Assembly (NCBI RefSeq): GCF_002101555.1
Contig: NZ_LQOL01000111.1
Coordinates: 1-64,000 of the forward strand
DNA from: Mycolicibacterium canariasense
Lineage (GTDB): Bacteria; Actinomycetota; Actinomycetes; Mycobacteriales; Mycobacteriaceae
Reading direction: 5' to 3'
DNA length: 64,000 bases
Part shown: in pieces, positions 16,042 through 25,373 of the stretch
Numbering within the stretch: position 1 is the stretch's first letter
Layout: the number at the start of each line of letters is the position of its first letter
Position numbers and translations under genes: made by a program
Notes under the pieces: generated by a model
Database searches by the model: none
What the model saw: only the letters and a program-made list of their open reading frames with translations
What the model was told of the DNA's origin: nothing

Positions 16042-17189
16042 CCGATATCTGGCACACTCCCGAACGCGAAGCGCTCCGAAAGTCGGTGCACGCGTTCGCC
16101 GAACGTGATGTGCTCCCTTATGCCGACGAGTGGGAGCGCAACGGTGAGATCCCGCGCGAGCTGCATCGCAAGGCGGGCGCCGCCGGGCTGCTCGGGGCGG
16201 GGATGCCCGAGTCGGTGGGCGGTGGCGGCGGTGACGGCGCCGACGCCGTCGTCATCTGCGAGGAGATGCACCAGGCCGGATGCCCCGGCGGAGTGTTCGC
16301 ATCCCTGTTCACCTGCGGCATCGCGGTGCCGCACATGATCGCCTCCGGGGATCGGCGCCTGATCGACACCTACGTCCGCCCGACGCTGCGCGGTGACCTG
16401 ATCGGGTCGCTGGCGATCACCGAACCGGGCGGCGGCTCCGATGTCGGCCACCTGACCACGCGCGCGGTCAGGGATGGCGACCATTACGTCGTCAACGGCG
16501 CCAAGACCTACATCACCTCGGGAGTGCGCGCCGACTACGTGGTGACCGCGGTGCGCACCGGCGGGCCCGGCGCGGCCGGCGTGTCCCTCATCGTGGTCGA
16601 CAAGGGCACGCCCGGTTTCGAGGTCAGCCGCAAACTGGACAAGATGGGCTGGCGGTCCAGTGACACGGCCGAGCTGTCCTACACCGACGTCCGGGTGCCC
16701 GTGGACAATCTGGTCGGGGTGGAGAACACCGGCTTCCTGCAGATCGCCGGCGCGTTCGTCGCCGAGCGGGTGGGCCTTGCCGCCCAAGCGTATTCGAGCG
16801 CGCAGCGGTGCCTGGACCTCACCGTCGACTGGTGTCGCAACCGCGAGACCTTCGGACGCCCGTTGATCACCCGGCAGGCCGTGCAGAACACGCTGGCCGA
16901 GATGGCCCGCCGGATCGACGTGGCCCGGGTCTACACCCGCAGGATCGTCGAGCGGCAGCTGGCCGGTGACATGGGTTTGATCGCCGAGGTGTGCTTCGCC
17001 AAGAACACCGCGGTGGAGGCCGGCGAGTGGGTGGCCAACCAGGCCGTCCAATTGTTCGGCGGCATGGGTTACATGGCCGAGTCCGAGGTAGAGCGCCAGT
17101 ACCGCGACATGCGCATCCTCGGCATCGGCGGCGGGACCACCGAAATCCTCACCGCACTGGCCGCCAAGACGTTGGGATACCAGTCATGA
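16038..17189 (+). CDS. fadE13: Acyl-CoA dehydrogenase (FadE13-like)
   Basis: The 383-residue flavoprotein oxidises an acyl-CoA to the 2-enoyl-CoA. Landmarks are the N-terminal helical domain, the FAD-binding LAITEPGGGSDVGHLTTRA segment, GAKTYITSG, the C-terminal helical domain with FGRPLITRQAVQNTLAEMA, and the adenine-pocket QLFGGMGYMAESEVERQYRDMRIL. It starts at a GTG overlapping the upstream stop and ends in an ATGA overlap with accD2, so it is tightly coupled. The likely substrate is a branched or methylated acyl-CoA, judged from neighbours only. Confidence 0.9.
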   Translation: MTDIWHTPEREALRKSVHAFAERDVLPYADEWERNGEIPRELHRKAGAAGLLGAGMPESVGGGGGDGADAVVICEEMHQAGCPGGVFASLFTCGIAVPHMIASGDRRLIDTYVRPTLRGDLIGSLAITEPGGGSDVGHLTTRAVRDGDHYVVNGAKTYITSGVRADYVVTAVRTGGPGAAGVSLIVVDKGTPGFEVSRKLDKMGWRSSDTAELSYTDVRVPVDNLVGVENTGFLQIAGAFVAERVGLAAQAYSSAQRCLDLTVDWCRNRETFGRPLITRQAVQNTLAEMARRIDVARVYTRRIVERQLAGDMGLIAEVCFAKNTAVEAGEWVANQAVQLFGGMGYMAESEVERQYRDMRILGIGGGTTEILTALAAKTLGYQS

Positions 17190-18781
17190 CCGTCCTGAAA
17201 TCCACGTTGGACCCCCGCTCGTCGGCGTACACCGAGGCCGCCGAGGCGATGACGGCCAAACTCGCCGAACTGGACGCCGAGCACGCCAAGGCACTGGCCG
17301 GGGGCGGCACCAAGTACGTCGACCGCCACCATGCCCGCGGCAAGCTGACCGCGCGCGAACGCGTCGAGCTGCTGCTCGACCCGGACGCCCCGTTCCTGGA
17401 GCTCAGCCCGCTGGCGGCGTGGGGCACCGATTTCGCGGTCGGCGCCAGCGTGGTCACCGGGATCGGCGCCGTCTGCGGCGTCGAATGCCTGATCGTCGCG
17501 AACGACCCGACCGTCAAGGGCGGCACCAGCAATCCGTGGACGCTCAAGAAGATCCTGCGGGCCAACCAGATCGCCATGCAGAACCGGTTGCCGGTGATCT
17601 CCCTGGTGGAATCCGGCGGTGCGGATCTGCCCACGCAGAAGGAGATCTTCATCCCGGGCGGCCAGATGTTCCGGGATCTCACCCGGCTGTCGGCGGCCGG
17701 GATCCCCACCATCGCCCTGGTTTTCGGCAACTCGACGGCGGGCGGGGCATACGTGCCAGGCATGTCCGACCACGTCGTGATGATCAAGGAACGCTCCAAG
17801 GTGTTCCTGGCCGGCCCACCGCTGGTGAAGATGGCCACCGGGGAGGAGTCCGATGACGAATCCCTCGGCGGCGCCGAGATGCACGCCCGCACTTCGGGTC
17901 TGGGTGACTACCTGGCCGTCGACGAGCTCGATGCCATCCGGATCGGCCGGCGCATCGTGGCCCGGCTGAACTGGCGCAAGCAGGGCCCCTCCCCCGCCCC
18001 GGTGCTCGAACCGCGGTTCGACGCCGAGGAACTGATCGGACTCGTGGGCGCCGATCTTCGGATCCCGTTCGATCCGCGCGACGTGATCGCCCGCATCGTC
18101 GACGACTCGGATTTCGACGAGTTCAAGCCGCTGTACGGGTCGTCGCTGGTGACCGGCTGGGCACGGCTGTACGGGTATCCGGTCGGCATCCTGGCCAACG
18201 CCAGGGGCGTGCTGTTCAGCGAGGAGTCACAGAAAGCCACCCAGTTCATCCAGCTGGCCAACCGGTCCGATACACCACTTCTGTTCCTGCACAACACCAC
18301 CGGCTACATGGTGGGTAAGCAGTACGAAGAGGGCGGGATGATCAAGCACGGCTCGATGATGATCAACGCCGTGTCCAACTCCACCGTGCCGCACATCTCG
18401 CTGCTGATCGGGGCGTCCTACGGTGCCGGCCACTACGGCATGTGCGGTCGTGCCTACGACCCGCGCTTCCTGTTCGCCTGGCCCAGTGCCAAATCGGCGG
18501 TGATGGGCGGCGCCCAGTTGGCCGGCGTGCTCTCGATCGTCAGCCGCGCCGCCGCGCAGGCCCGTGGGCAAGCGGTCGACGAGGACGCCGACGCCGCACT
18601 GCGGGCCGCCGTCGAGGCGCAGATCGAGGCCGAGTCGCTGCCGGCCTTCCTGTCCGGGCGGCTCTACGACGACGGGGTGATCGACCCGCGCGACACCCGC
18701 ACCGTGCTCGGAATGTGCCTGTCCGCCATCGCCAGCGGCCCGATCGAGGGGACGTCGAATTTCGGCGTCTTCAGGATGTGA
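17186..18781 (+). CDS. accD2: Acyl-CoA carboxylase beta (carboxyltransferase) subunit AccD2
   Basis: The 531-residue protein is the carboxyltransferase half of a biotin-dependent acyl-CoA carboxylase. It has the MCC-beta-like start (YVDRHHARGKLTARERVELLLD), both crotonase-like halves, the acyl-CoA site VESGGADLPTQKEIF with GGAYVPGMSDHVVM, and the C-terminal GASYGAGHYGMCGRAYDPRFLFAWP with the IEGTSNFGVFRM end typical of methylcrotonyl-/geranyl-CoA carboxylase beta subunits. It overlaps fadE13 by four bases and lies seven bases from accA2, its presumed partner. Confidence 0.92.
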   Translation: MTVLKSTLDPRSSAYTEAAEAMTAKLAELDAEHAKALAGGGTKYVDRHHARGKLTARERVELLLDPDAPFLELSPLAAWGTDFAVGASVVTGIGAVCGVECLIVANDPTVKGGTSNPWTLKKILRANQIAMQNRLPVISLVESGGADLPTQKEIFIPGGQMFRDLTRLSAAGIPTIALVFGNSTAGGAYVPGMSDHVVMIKERSKVFLAGPPLVKMATGEESDDESLGGAEMHARTSGLGDYLAVDELDAIRIGRRIVARLNWRKQGPSPAPVLEPRFDAEELIGLVGADLRIPFDPRDVIARIVDDSDFDEFKPLYGSSLVTGWARLYGYPVGILANARGVLFSEESQKATQFIQLANRSDTPLLFLHNTTGYMVGKQYEEGGMIKHGSMMINAVSNSTVPHISLLIGASYGAGHYGMCGRAYDPRFLFAWPSAKSAVMGGAQLAGVLSIVSRAAAQARGQAVDEDADAALRAAVEAQIEAESLPAFLSGRLYDDGVIDPRDTRTVLGMCLSAIASGPIEGTSNFGVFRM

Positions 18782-18788
18782 GACGCAC

Positions 18789-20756
18789 GTGATCACCAGA
18801 GTTCTCGTCGCCAACCGTGGTGAGATCGCCCGCCGCGTCTTCACCACCTGTCGCCGGCTCGGTATCGGCACCGTCGCGGTGTACACCGATCCGGATGCCG
18901 GCTCGCCCCATGTGGCCGAGGCCGACACCCGGGTACGCCTGGAGGGCCGCAACGGGTATCTGGACAGCGCCCAACTGATCGCCGCGGCACGGGCCGCCGG
19001 TGCCGACGCGATCCATCCCGGGTACGGATTCCTCTCGGAGAACCCGGATTTCGCCGCCGCCGTGCAGCAGGCCGGCCTGACCTGGATCGGACCGCCGGTA
19101 CCCGCCGTGGCTGCGATGGGCTCCAAGATCGAGGCCAAGAAATTGATGGCGGCCGCCGGCGTTCCGGTGCTGGCCGAGCTCGACCCGGATACCGTCACCG
19201 CCGATCAGTTGCCGGTGCTGATCAAGGCGTCGGCAGGCGGTGGCGGCCGCGGCATGCGGGTGGTGCGCGAATTGTCGGCGCTGACGGGCGAAGTCGCTGC
19301 CGCCCAGCGCGAGGCGCAGTCGGCATTCGGCGATCCCACGGTGTTCTGTGAGCGCTACCTGGCCAGCGGCCACCACATCGAGGTACAGGTGATGGCCGAC
19401 GCGCACGGGACCGTGTGGGCCGTCGGTGAACGCGAATGTTCCATCCAGCGCCGCCATCAGAAGGTGATCGAGGAGGCGCCCTCACCGCTGGTGGAACGCT
19501 CCCCAGGCATGCGGGAGAAGCTGTTCGAGGCCGCCCGGCTGGCCGCCGGCGCCATCGGCTACACCGGTGCGGGGACGGTCGAATTCATGGCTGACGAGGC
19601 GGGTGACTTCTTCTTCCTGGAGATGAACACCCGGCTGCAGGTCGAGCACCCGGTCACCGAGGAGACCACCGGACTGGATCTCGTCGAACTGCAGCTCGAG
19701 GTGGCCGACGGTCACCGGCTCGACCCCGCTCCCCCTGCCGCACAGGGGCATTCCATCGAGGCCCGGCTCTACGCCGAGGATCCGGCCGAGAACTGGCAGC
19801 CACAGGCCGGCCCGGTGCACCGGTTCGACGTGCTCGGCACCCGAACCCGGTTCGGCACGCTGGACGGGCGCAGCGGTGTGCGGGTGGACTCCGGCATCGT
19901 CGACGGTTCGCAGGTGTCGGTGTTCTACGACCCGATGCTGGCCAAGATCATCTCCTACGCACCCACCCGGGAGCGCGCCGCGGCGATCCTGGCCGACGCT
20001 CTGGCCCATGCCCGCCTACACGGCATCACGACCAATCGCGACCTGCTGGTCAACGTGCTGCGGCACCCGGCGTTCCGCGCCGGCGACACCGACACCGCCT
20101 TCTTCGACACGCACGGACTGGCCGAGCTGGCCGCCGGTCCCGCCGATGCAGCCGCCCCATCGGCCGTCGCAGCGGCTCTGGCCGACGCCGCACACAACCG
20201 CAGCACCGCAACGGCTTTCGCGCCGGCGCCCAGCGGGTGGCGCAACCTCGCCTCGGGCTACCAGACCCGGACCTACCGCGACGCCGCTGGATCCGAACGG
20301 GTGGTCCGCTACCGGTTCGCCCGTGCCGGGGTGCAGCTGCCCGACCACGACGGTGTGGCCTTGGTGTCGGCGACGCCGGACCGGGTCGTCCTTTCCGTCG
20401 ACGGCGTGGAGCGGTCCTTCGACGTGGCCCGGTACGGCGACGAGGTCTTCGTCGACTCCCCGTCGGGGGCGGTGCGCCTGGTGGCCCAGCCACGCTTTCC
20501 CGATCCGGACGCGGCCGTCGCGCAGGGCTCCCTGCTGGCTCCGATGCCCGGATCGGTGGTGCGCGTCGGGGCCGCCGTCGGGGACACCGTCACCGCGGGC
20601 CAGCCACTGATCTGGCTGGAAGCCATGAAGATGGAGCACACCATCACCAGCCCGCAGGCCGGTGTGCTCGCCGAACTCCATGTCGCTGCCGGCCAGCAGG
20701 TCGATGTCGGCGCCGTGCTCGCCCGTGTAGAGGAACCAGAAGGAGAACAACCATGA
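18789..20756 (+). CDS. accA2: Acyl-CoA carboxylase alpha subunit (biotin carboxylase plus BCCP) AccA2
   Basis: The 655-residue chain has a biotin carboxylase domain (VLVANRGEIARRVF at the start, KASAGGGGRGMRVV ATP-grasp loop, ERECSIQRRHQKVIEEAPS, EMNTRLQVEHPVTEE) and a C-terminal biotin carboxyl carrier domain with biotinyl-lysine Lys614 in EAMKMEHT. It carboxylates biotin and delivers CO2 to AccD2. The middle domain about 460-570 is the BT-type linker used for subunit contact in MCC-like enzymes. It starts at a GTG and overlaps fadE12 by four bases. Confidence 0.93.
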   Translation: MITRVLVANRGEIARRVFTTCRRLGIGTVAVYTDPDAGSPHVAEADTRVRLEGRNGYLDSAQLIAAARAAGADAIHPGYGFLSENPDFAAAVQQAGLTWIGPPVPAVAAMGSKIEAKKLMAAAGVPVLAELDPDTVTADQLPVLIKASAGGGGRGMRVVRELSALTGEVAAAQREAQSAFGDPTVFCERYLASGHHIEVQVMADAHGTVWAVGERECSIQRRHQKVIEEAPSPLVERSPGMREKLFEAARLAAGAIGYTGAGTVEFMADEAGDFFFLEMNTRLQVEHPVTEETTGLDLVELQLEVADGHRLDPAPPAAQGHSIEARLYAEDPAENWQPQAGPVHRFDVLGTRTRFGTLDGRSGVRVDSGIVDGSQVSVFYDPMLAKIISYAPTRERAAAILADALAHARLHGITTNRDLLVNVLRHPAFRAGDTDTAFFDTHGLAELAAGPADAAAPSAVAAALADAAHNRSTATAFAPAPSGWRNLASGYQTRTYRDAAGSERVVRYRFARAGVQLPDHDGVALVSATPDRVVLSVDGVERSFDVARYGDEVFVDSPSGAVRLVAQPRFPDPDAAVAQGSLLAPMPGSVVRVGAAVGDTVTAGQPLIWLEAMKMEHTITSPQAGVLAELHVAAGQQVDVGAVLARVEEPEGEQP

Positions 20757-21910
20757 GTTTCGTCGAGACCGAGGAACAGCGGGCGCTGCGCGACGCCGTC
20801 AGGGCGATGGCCGCCAACTACGGCCAGGACTATTACCTGGAGAAGGCGCGCGCCGGCCAACACACCACCGAATTGTGGAGCGAGGCAGGAAAGCTCGGCT
20901 TCATCGGGGTGAACCTGCCCGAGGAGTACGGCGGCGGCGGGGCGGGCATGTACGAGCTCAGCCTGGTCATGGAGGAGATGTCCGCGGCCGGCTCGGCCCT
21001 GCTGATGATGGTCGTCTCGCCCGCCATCAACGGCACCATCATCTCCAAGTTCGGCACCGAGGATCAGAAGAAGCGCTGGATCCCCGGTATCGCCGACGGG
21101 TCCATCACCATGGCATTCGCCATCACCGAACCCGATGCCGGGTCCAACTCCCACCGCATCACCACCACCGCGCGCCGCGACGGCAGCGACTGGATCCTCA
21201 AGGGCCAGAAGACGTTCATCTCGGGTATCGACCAGGCCCAGGCCGTACTCGTGGTGGGCCGCACCGAGGACCACAAAACCGGCAATCTCAAGCCGGCGCT
21301 GTTCGTGCTGCCCACCGACACCCCGGGGCTGAGCTGGACCAAGATCGAGATGGAGATCGTCAGCCCGGAAAGCCAATTCCAGGTGTTCCTCGACGACGTC
21401 CGACTTCCGGCCGACGCACTCGTCGGCTCCGAGGATGCGGCCATCGCGCAGCTGTTCGCGGGGCTCAATCCCGAGCGCATCATGGGCGCGGCCAGCGCGG
21501 TCGGGATGGGCCGCTTCGCGATCGGCAAGGCCGTCGACTACGTGAAGACCCGCCAGGTGTGGAAGGTCCCGATCGGTTCGCATCAGGGTCTGTCACATCC
21601 GCTGGCGCAGAACCACGTCGAGATCGAACTGGCCAAGCTGATGATGCAGAAGGCCGCGACGCTGTACGACACCGGCGATGACTTCGGCGCAGCGGAGGCC
21701 GCGAACATGGCCAAGTACGCCGCCGGTGAGGCGTCGGTGCGTGCGGTCGATCAGGCCGTGCAGTCGCTCGGTGGAAACGGCCTGACCAAGGAGTACGGCA
21801 TTGCCGCGGCGGTGACCGCGTCCAAGCTGGCCCGGATCGCCCCCGTGAGCCGCGAGATGATCCTCAACTTCGTCGCGCAGACCTCGCTGGGTCTGCCCCG
21901 GTCGTACTGA
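20753..21910 (+). CDS. fadE12: Acyl-CoA dehydrogenase (FadE12-like)
   Basis: This 385-residue acyl-CoA dehydrogenase has the FAD loop MAFAITEPDAGSNSHRITTTA, the strand LKGQKTFISGIDQA, and the C-terminal QSLGGNGLTKEYG with KLARIAPVSREMILNFVAQTSLGLPRSY. It is the second dehydrogenase of the cluster, giving one before and one after the carboxylase; this would fit two successive oxidations in degradation of a branched chain. The ATG overlaps the accA2 stop in ATGA with a GGAG-containing ribosome site, and the stop overlaps the echA7 start. Confidence 0.92.
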   Translation: MSFVETEEQRALRDAVRAMAANYGQDYYLEKARAGQHTTELWSEAGKLGFIGVNLPEEYGGGGAGMYELSLVMEEMSAAGSALLMMVVSPAINGTIISKFGTEDQKKRWIPGIADGSITMAFAITEPDAGSNSHRITTTARRDGSDWILKGQKTFISGIDQAQAVLVVGRTEDHKTGNLKPALFVLPTDTPGLSWTKIEMEIVSPESQFQVFLDDVRLPADALVGSEDAAIAQLFAGLNPERIMGAASAVGMGRFAIGKAVDYVKTRQVWKVPIGSHQGLSHPLAQNHVEIELAKLMMQKAATLYDTGDDFGAAEAANMAKYAAGEASVRAVDQAVQSLGGNGLTKEYGIAAAVTASKLARIAPVSREMILNFVAQTSLGLPRSY

Positions 21911-22674
21911 TGGCGCAGCTGGTCCACTACGCCGTCGACGGTGCCGTCGCGCGGGTCACCCTCGATTCGCCGCACAACCACAACGCGTTGTCGTCCGCGC
22001 TCGTGACCCAACTGCGGGAGCGACTGGCCGACGCAGCAGGATCCGGCGCCCGCGCGGTGGTGCTCGGCCACACCGGCAAGACGTTCTGCGCCGGCGCCGA
22101 TCTGAGCGAGGCCGCACATGGTGATCCCGGCGACCTCGCCGTGGACCGGGCCCGGGAGATGACGGTGGTGCTGCGCTCCATCCTGGAACTGCCCATTCCG
22201 GTGATCGCCGCGGTGGACGGACACGTGCGCGCCGGCGGCATGGGGCTGGTCGGTGCCTGCGATATCGCGGTGGCCGGGCCGGCGAGCACTTTCGCGCTGA
22301 CCGAAGCCCGGATCGGGGTGGCGCCATCCATCATCTCGCTCACACTCTTGCCGAGATTGACGGCTCGCGCGGCGGGCCGCTACTTCGTGACCGGTGAGAA
22401 GTTCGGTTCGGCCGTGGCCGCGGCCATCGGCCTGATCACGGAGGCTGCCGAGGATGTGGACGCCGCGGTGGCCGCGTTGACCGCGGAGATCGTGAAGGGT
22501 TCACCGCAGGGGCTGGCCGCGTCGAAGGCCCTGACCACGGCGCCGATCCTGGCCGCTTTCGACGCGCACGCCGACGAGCTGGCATTGCAGTCGGCGCGGC
22601 TTTTCGTGTCCGACGAGGCGCGCGAGGGCATGCTCGCCTTCTTGCAGAAGCGCAGCCCCAACTGGCTGACGTGA
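21910..22674 (+). CDS. echA7: Enoyl-CoA hydratase/isomerase (EchA7-like)
   Basis: The 254-residue crotonase-fold protein hydrates the enoyl-CoA made upstream. Landmarks are the CoA-binding FCAGADLSEAAHG loop with the first oxyanion-hole backbone and GHVRAGGMGLVGACDIAVAG with the second. The second catalytic acid region reads ALTEARIGVAPSIISL. It is the last gene of the coupled cluster (TGATG overlap with fadE12); a hydratase here parallels 3-methylglutaconyl-CoA or isohexenylglutaconyl-CoA hydratase in leucine and terpene pathways. Confidence 0.9.
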   Translation: MAQLVHYAVDGAVARVTLDSPHNHNALSSALVTQLRERLADAAGSGARAVVLGHTGKTFCAGADLSEAAHGDPGDLAVDRAREMTVVLRSILELPIPVIAAVDGHVRAGGMGLVGACDIAVAGPASTFALTEARIGVAPSIISLTLLPRLTARAAGRYFVTGEKFGSAVAAAIGLITEAAEDVDAAVAALTAEIVKGSPQGLAASKALTTAPILAAFDAHADELALQSARLFVSDEAREGMLAFLQKRSPNWLT

Positions 22675-22791
22675 TCCAGGCGACGCGAATACAGCAAACA
22701 ACGCGCCCGCCGCAACGAATTCGTCAACGCTATTGCATGTGCGGCTATTCGTCGTACGCTCGTCAGTGATGAGCGCCGGCGCGAAGAACAG

Positions 22792-23403
22792 ATGGCACTG
22801 ATGAGCACGTCAGCGTCGTGGAGTGGGTCGATGCGTGCCGCCGACACCGACCGGATACAGGTGGCGCAGTTGCTCACGGACGCGGCCGCCCAGGGCCGCC
22901 TTTCGCTCGACGAGTACGAATCCCGGTTGGCCAAGGCGTATGCCGCCCAGACCTGCGCGGACCTCGATCGGCTGAGTGCCGATCTGCCCGGCGGCAGCGC
23001 GACCGGCAAGGGTGTCTGCCGGCCGGCGCCGTCCACTCTGCTGCTGGCCATCATGAGCGGATATGAACGCCGCGGCCGGTGGAACGTGCCCAAGAAGCTG
23101 ACCACCTTCGCCTTGTTCGGCGGCGGCGTCGTCGACCTGCGCTACGCCGACTTCACCACGGCCGATGTGGAGATCCGCAGCTACTCGATTTTCGGCGGAC
23201 AGACCATTTTGGTGCCGCCGGAGGTGAACGTCGATATCGGCGGTGTCGGCGTGATGGGCAGCTTCGACCACAGCGTGAACGGCAGCGGGACACCGGGCGG
23301 CCCCCGGGTGCGGGTGCGTGGGTTCTCGCTGTGGGGCAGCGTCGGGGTCAAACGCAGGAAGCGCCGTCACGCCGACGGCGACGGCGACGGCGACGAGGTC
23401 TGA
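22792..23403 (+). CDS. DUF1707 domain protein with LiaF-like C-terminus
   Basis: This 203-residue protein has an N-terminal DUF1707 domain with the family pattern MRAADTDRIQVAQLLTDAA...GRLSLDEYESRLAKAYAAQT, followed by a beta-rich segment (LTTFALFGGGVVDLRYADF, IRSYSIFGGQTILVPPEV, VGVMGSFD) like the LiaF C-terminal domain. It ends in a basic and acidic tail. No membrane helix is visible. The start could be 22792 or the ATG at 22801. It has its own short upstream region of about 117 bases, so it is not clearly in the echA7 operon. Function is unknown; LiaF relatives act in cell-envelope stress sensing. Confidence 0.8.
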   Translation: MALMSTSASWSGSMRAADTDRIQVAQLLTDAAAQGRLSLDEYESRLAKAYAAQTCADLDRLSADLPGGSATGKGVCRPAPSTLLLAIMSGYERRGRWNVPKKLTTFALFGGGVVDLRYADFTTADVEIRSYSIFGGQTILVPPEVNVDIGGVGVMGSFDHSVNGSGTPGGPRVRVRGFSLWGSVGVKRRKRRHADGDGDGDEV

Positions 23404-23405
23404 CG

Positions 23406-25373
23406 CTACCTCCGCCGTGAGGTCAGGTAGTCGCCCACCACGGCGGCGCCGAGACCATCCAGATCCGGTACGACGACGCGGCCCTGCACCCGGCGGGCGA
23501 CCTGGTCGATGAATCTGGCGAGTCCCGGATCGTTGCCGAGCCGGAAGATGGTGACCTGCGCGCCGAGCCGGGCCACCTCGTCGAAACCCTTGACCGTGAA
23601 CGCGATGGTGCGCGGGTGCGGCGGGTAGTCGAAAAATACCGAAGAGCCCTCGTTGCCGCCGTAGTCCTCCAGGTGGGCGGTGGGCTCACCGTCGGTGACG
23701 ATGAGGATCACCGGCTGGGCATTGGGGTGCCGGCGCAGGTGCCGGGCGGCCAAGGCCAGCGCGTGATGCAGATTGGTGCCCTGCTCGTAGACGCCCTCCA
23801 GCCCGGTCAGTTCGGCCGCGGTCAGCGTCCGGGCGTACCGGCCGAACGCGATGATCTGCAGGTCATCGGACCGGAAGCGGGTGCTCACCAGATGATTCAG
23901 GGCCAACGCCGTGCGCTTCATCGGCAGCCACCGGTTCTCCATCACCATCGAGAAGCTGGTGTCCACCAGCAGCGCCACGCAGGCTTGGGTGCGGGTTTCG
24001 GTTTCGGAGACCTCCACGTCGTCGACCGTGATGGCCAGCGGCCCGTGCTCGTCGGTACCCGCCCGCCGCAGCACCGCATTCGTGAGCGTGCGCGTGACGT
24101 TCCAGGGTTCGGTGTCGCCGAACGCCCATGGCCGGGTCGCCCCGGTCAGTTCGCCCGCCGCCCCGGCCCGTTGGGTCTGACGTTCGCCGTTGCGCCCGGA
24201 CAGTTGGCGCGCGACATCGCGCAGCGCGGTCTGGCCCAGCTGACGCATGGCCTTGGGCGACAACCGCCACTTACCGTCGGAACCGCGATCCAGGAAGCCC
24301 TGGTTCATCAGGGCGCGTTCCAGATCGGCGAGGGTGCGGGCGTTCACCGCCGCGTCGTCGCCGAGCTGACGGGCCAGCATGTCCAGGTCGACGTCCTCCA
24401 TGGTGGCGCCCGGATAGCTCTGCGCCAGTTGCTCGGCCAGCTGCTCCAGCTCGGCGATGTCGGCCAGCGCCTGGGCTCCCTCGCCCATGCCCAGCGGGTC
24501 CCCGCCGGAGAACTCCTGCGATCCCGTCCAGTCCTCGCCGGGCCGCGCGGCCTGCAGGTGGGAATCCAGTCGGTTCAGCGCATTCATCAGCGACGGAGAA
24601 CCGAACGCCTGCTGTGCCAGGGCATCCAGCTCGGCGCGCTGTTGCGCCGACAGGCTGTTACGGAAGCGCTGAGCGGCGGCGGCGCGTTGGGCCAGCGAAT
24701 CGATCAGCTCTTCCACGTTGCGCGGATTCTCCGGGAAGTACTGGCCGTGCTTGGCCATGAAATCCTGAAAATCTTGCTCGGAGTCTTGGCCTTGTGCGTG
24801 CTTGTCGAGCAGGTCGTTGAGGTCGTCGAGCATGTCGTTGACGGCCTGGCGGTCCTCGTCGGTCGCGTTCTCCAGGGCCTGCTTCATGCCGGCGAAGCGT
24901 TGATCGAGCATCTCCCGGCCGAGCAGATCGCGGATCTGTTCGTACTTCTGCCTGGCCTCCGTCGAGCGCCAGTCGTAGTCGGCGAGTTCGCGTACCGCCT
25001 TGGCCGGGGACGGGGACAGCGCCTCCATCTGCATCTCGCCGAAGCGGGCGTCATCGTCGAGCGCGCGGGCCAGTTCCTTGCGTTCGGCCAGCACCGCCTC
25101 GTCGAGCAGTTTCTTGATGTCCTGCAGGGTGCCGTCGAGATTGTTGCGCTGCAACAACTCCCGTCGCTTGCGGTTGGCCTCGGCGGCGAGCTTGTCCGCC
25201 CCGGACAGGCTGCGGGTGCCGCGGCGCAGCAGCTCCGACAGTGCCCGTCGCGGTGACGAGCCCTCCATCACGTCCTGACCGATCTGCTCGAGTGCTTCGC
25301 GCAGGTCGACCGGCGGCGCCAGCGGGTCGGGTCCGCCGCTGTATCGCGAATATCTCGAAAGGTGTTTAACCAT
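23406..25373 (-). CDS. VWA-domain protein paired with a MoxR ATPase (Rv0959-like)
   Basis: The 655-residue protein begins MVKHLSRYSRYSGG, then has a long helical region rich in Q, E and L (about 100-400), and a C-terminal von Willebrand factor A domain. The metal-ion-dependent adhesion site is intact: DTSFSM with Asp471, Ser473, Ser475, and VTDGEP further on. VWA partners of MoxR ATPases act as adaptors in metal insertion or complex remodelling (the CbbQ/CbbO, NorQ/NorD type). The gene overlaps the ATPase gene by eight bases, so the products are co-translated. The substrate is unknown. Confidence 0.88.
   Translation of the reverse strand: MVKHLSRYSRYSGGPDPLAPPVDLREALEQIGQDVMEGSSPRRALSELLRRGTRSLSGADKLAAEANRKRRELLQRNNLDGTLQDIKKLLDEAVLAERKELARALDDDARFGEMQMEALSPSPAKAVRELADYDWRSTEARQKYEQIRDLLGREMLDQRFAGMKQALENATDEDRQAVNDMLDDLNDLLDKHAQGQDSEQDFQDFMAKHGQYFPENPRNVEELIDSLAQRAAAAQRFRNSLSAQQRAELDALAQQAFGSPSLMNALNRLDSHLQAARPGEDWTGSQEFSGGDPLGMGEGAQALADIAELEQLAEQLAQSYPGATMEDVDLDMLARQLGDDAAVNARTLADLERALMNQGFLDRGSDGKWRLSPKAMRQLGQTALRDVARQLSGRNGERQTQRAGAAGELTGATRPWAFGDTEPWNVTRTLTNAVLRRAGTDEHGPLAITVDDVEVSETETRTQACVALLVDTSFSMVMENRWLPMKRTALALNHLVSTRFRSDDLQIIAFGRYARTLTAAELTGLEGVYEQGTNLHHALALAARHLRRHPNAQPVILIVTDGEPTAHLEDYGGNEGSSVFFDYPPHPRTIAFTVKGFDEVARLGAQVTIFRLGNDPGLARFIDQVARRVQGRVVVPDLDGLGAAVVGDYLTSRRR

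Noticed and set aside
14550-17189. A continuous 879-codon frame covering atuA and fadE13
   Set aside because: The first half is an out-of-frame shadow of the AtuA-family gene; the real dehydrogenase starts at the GTG at 16038, overlapping the upstream stop.
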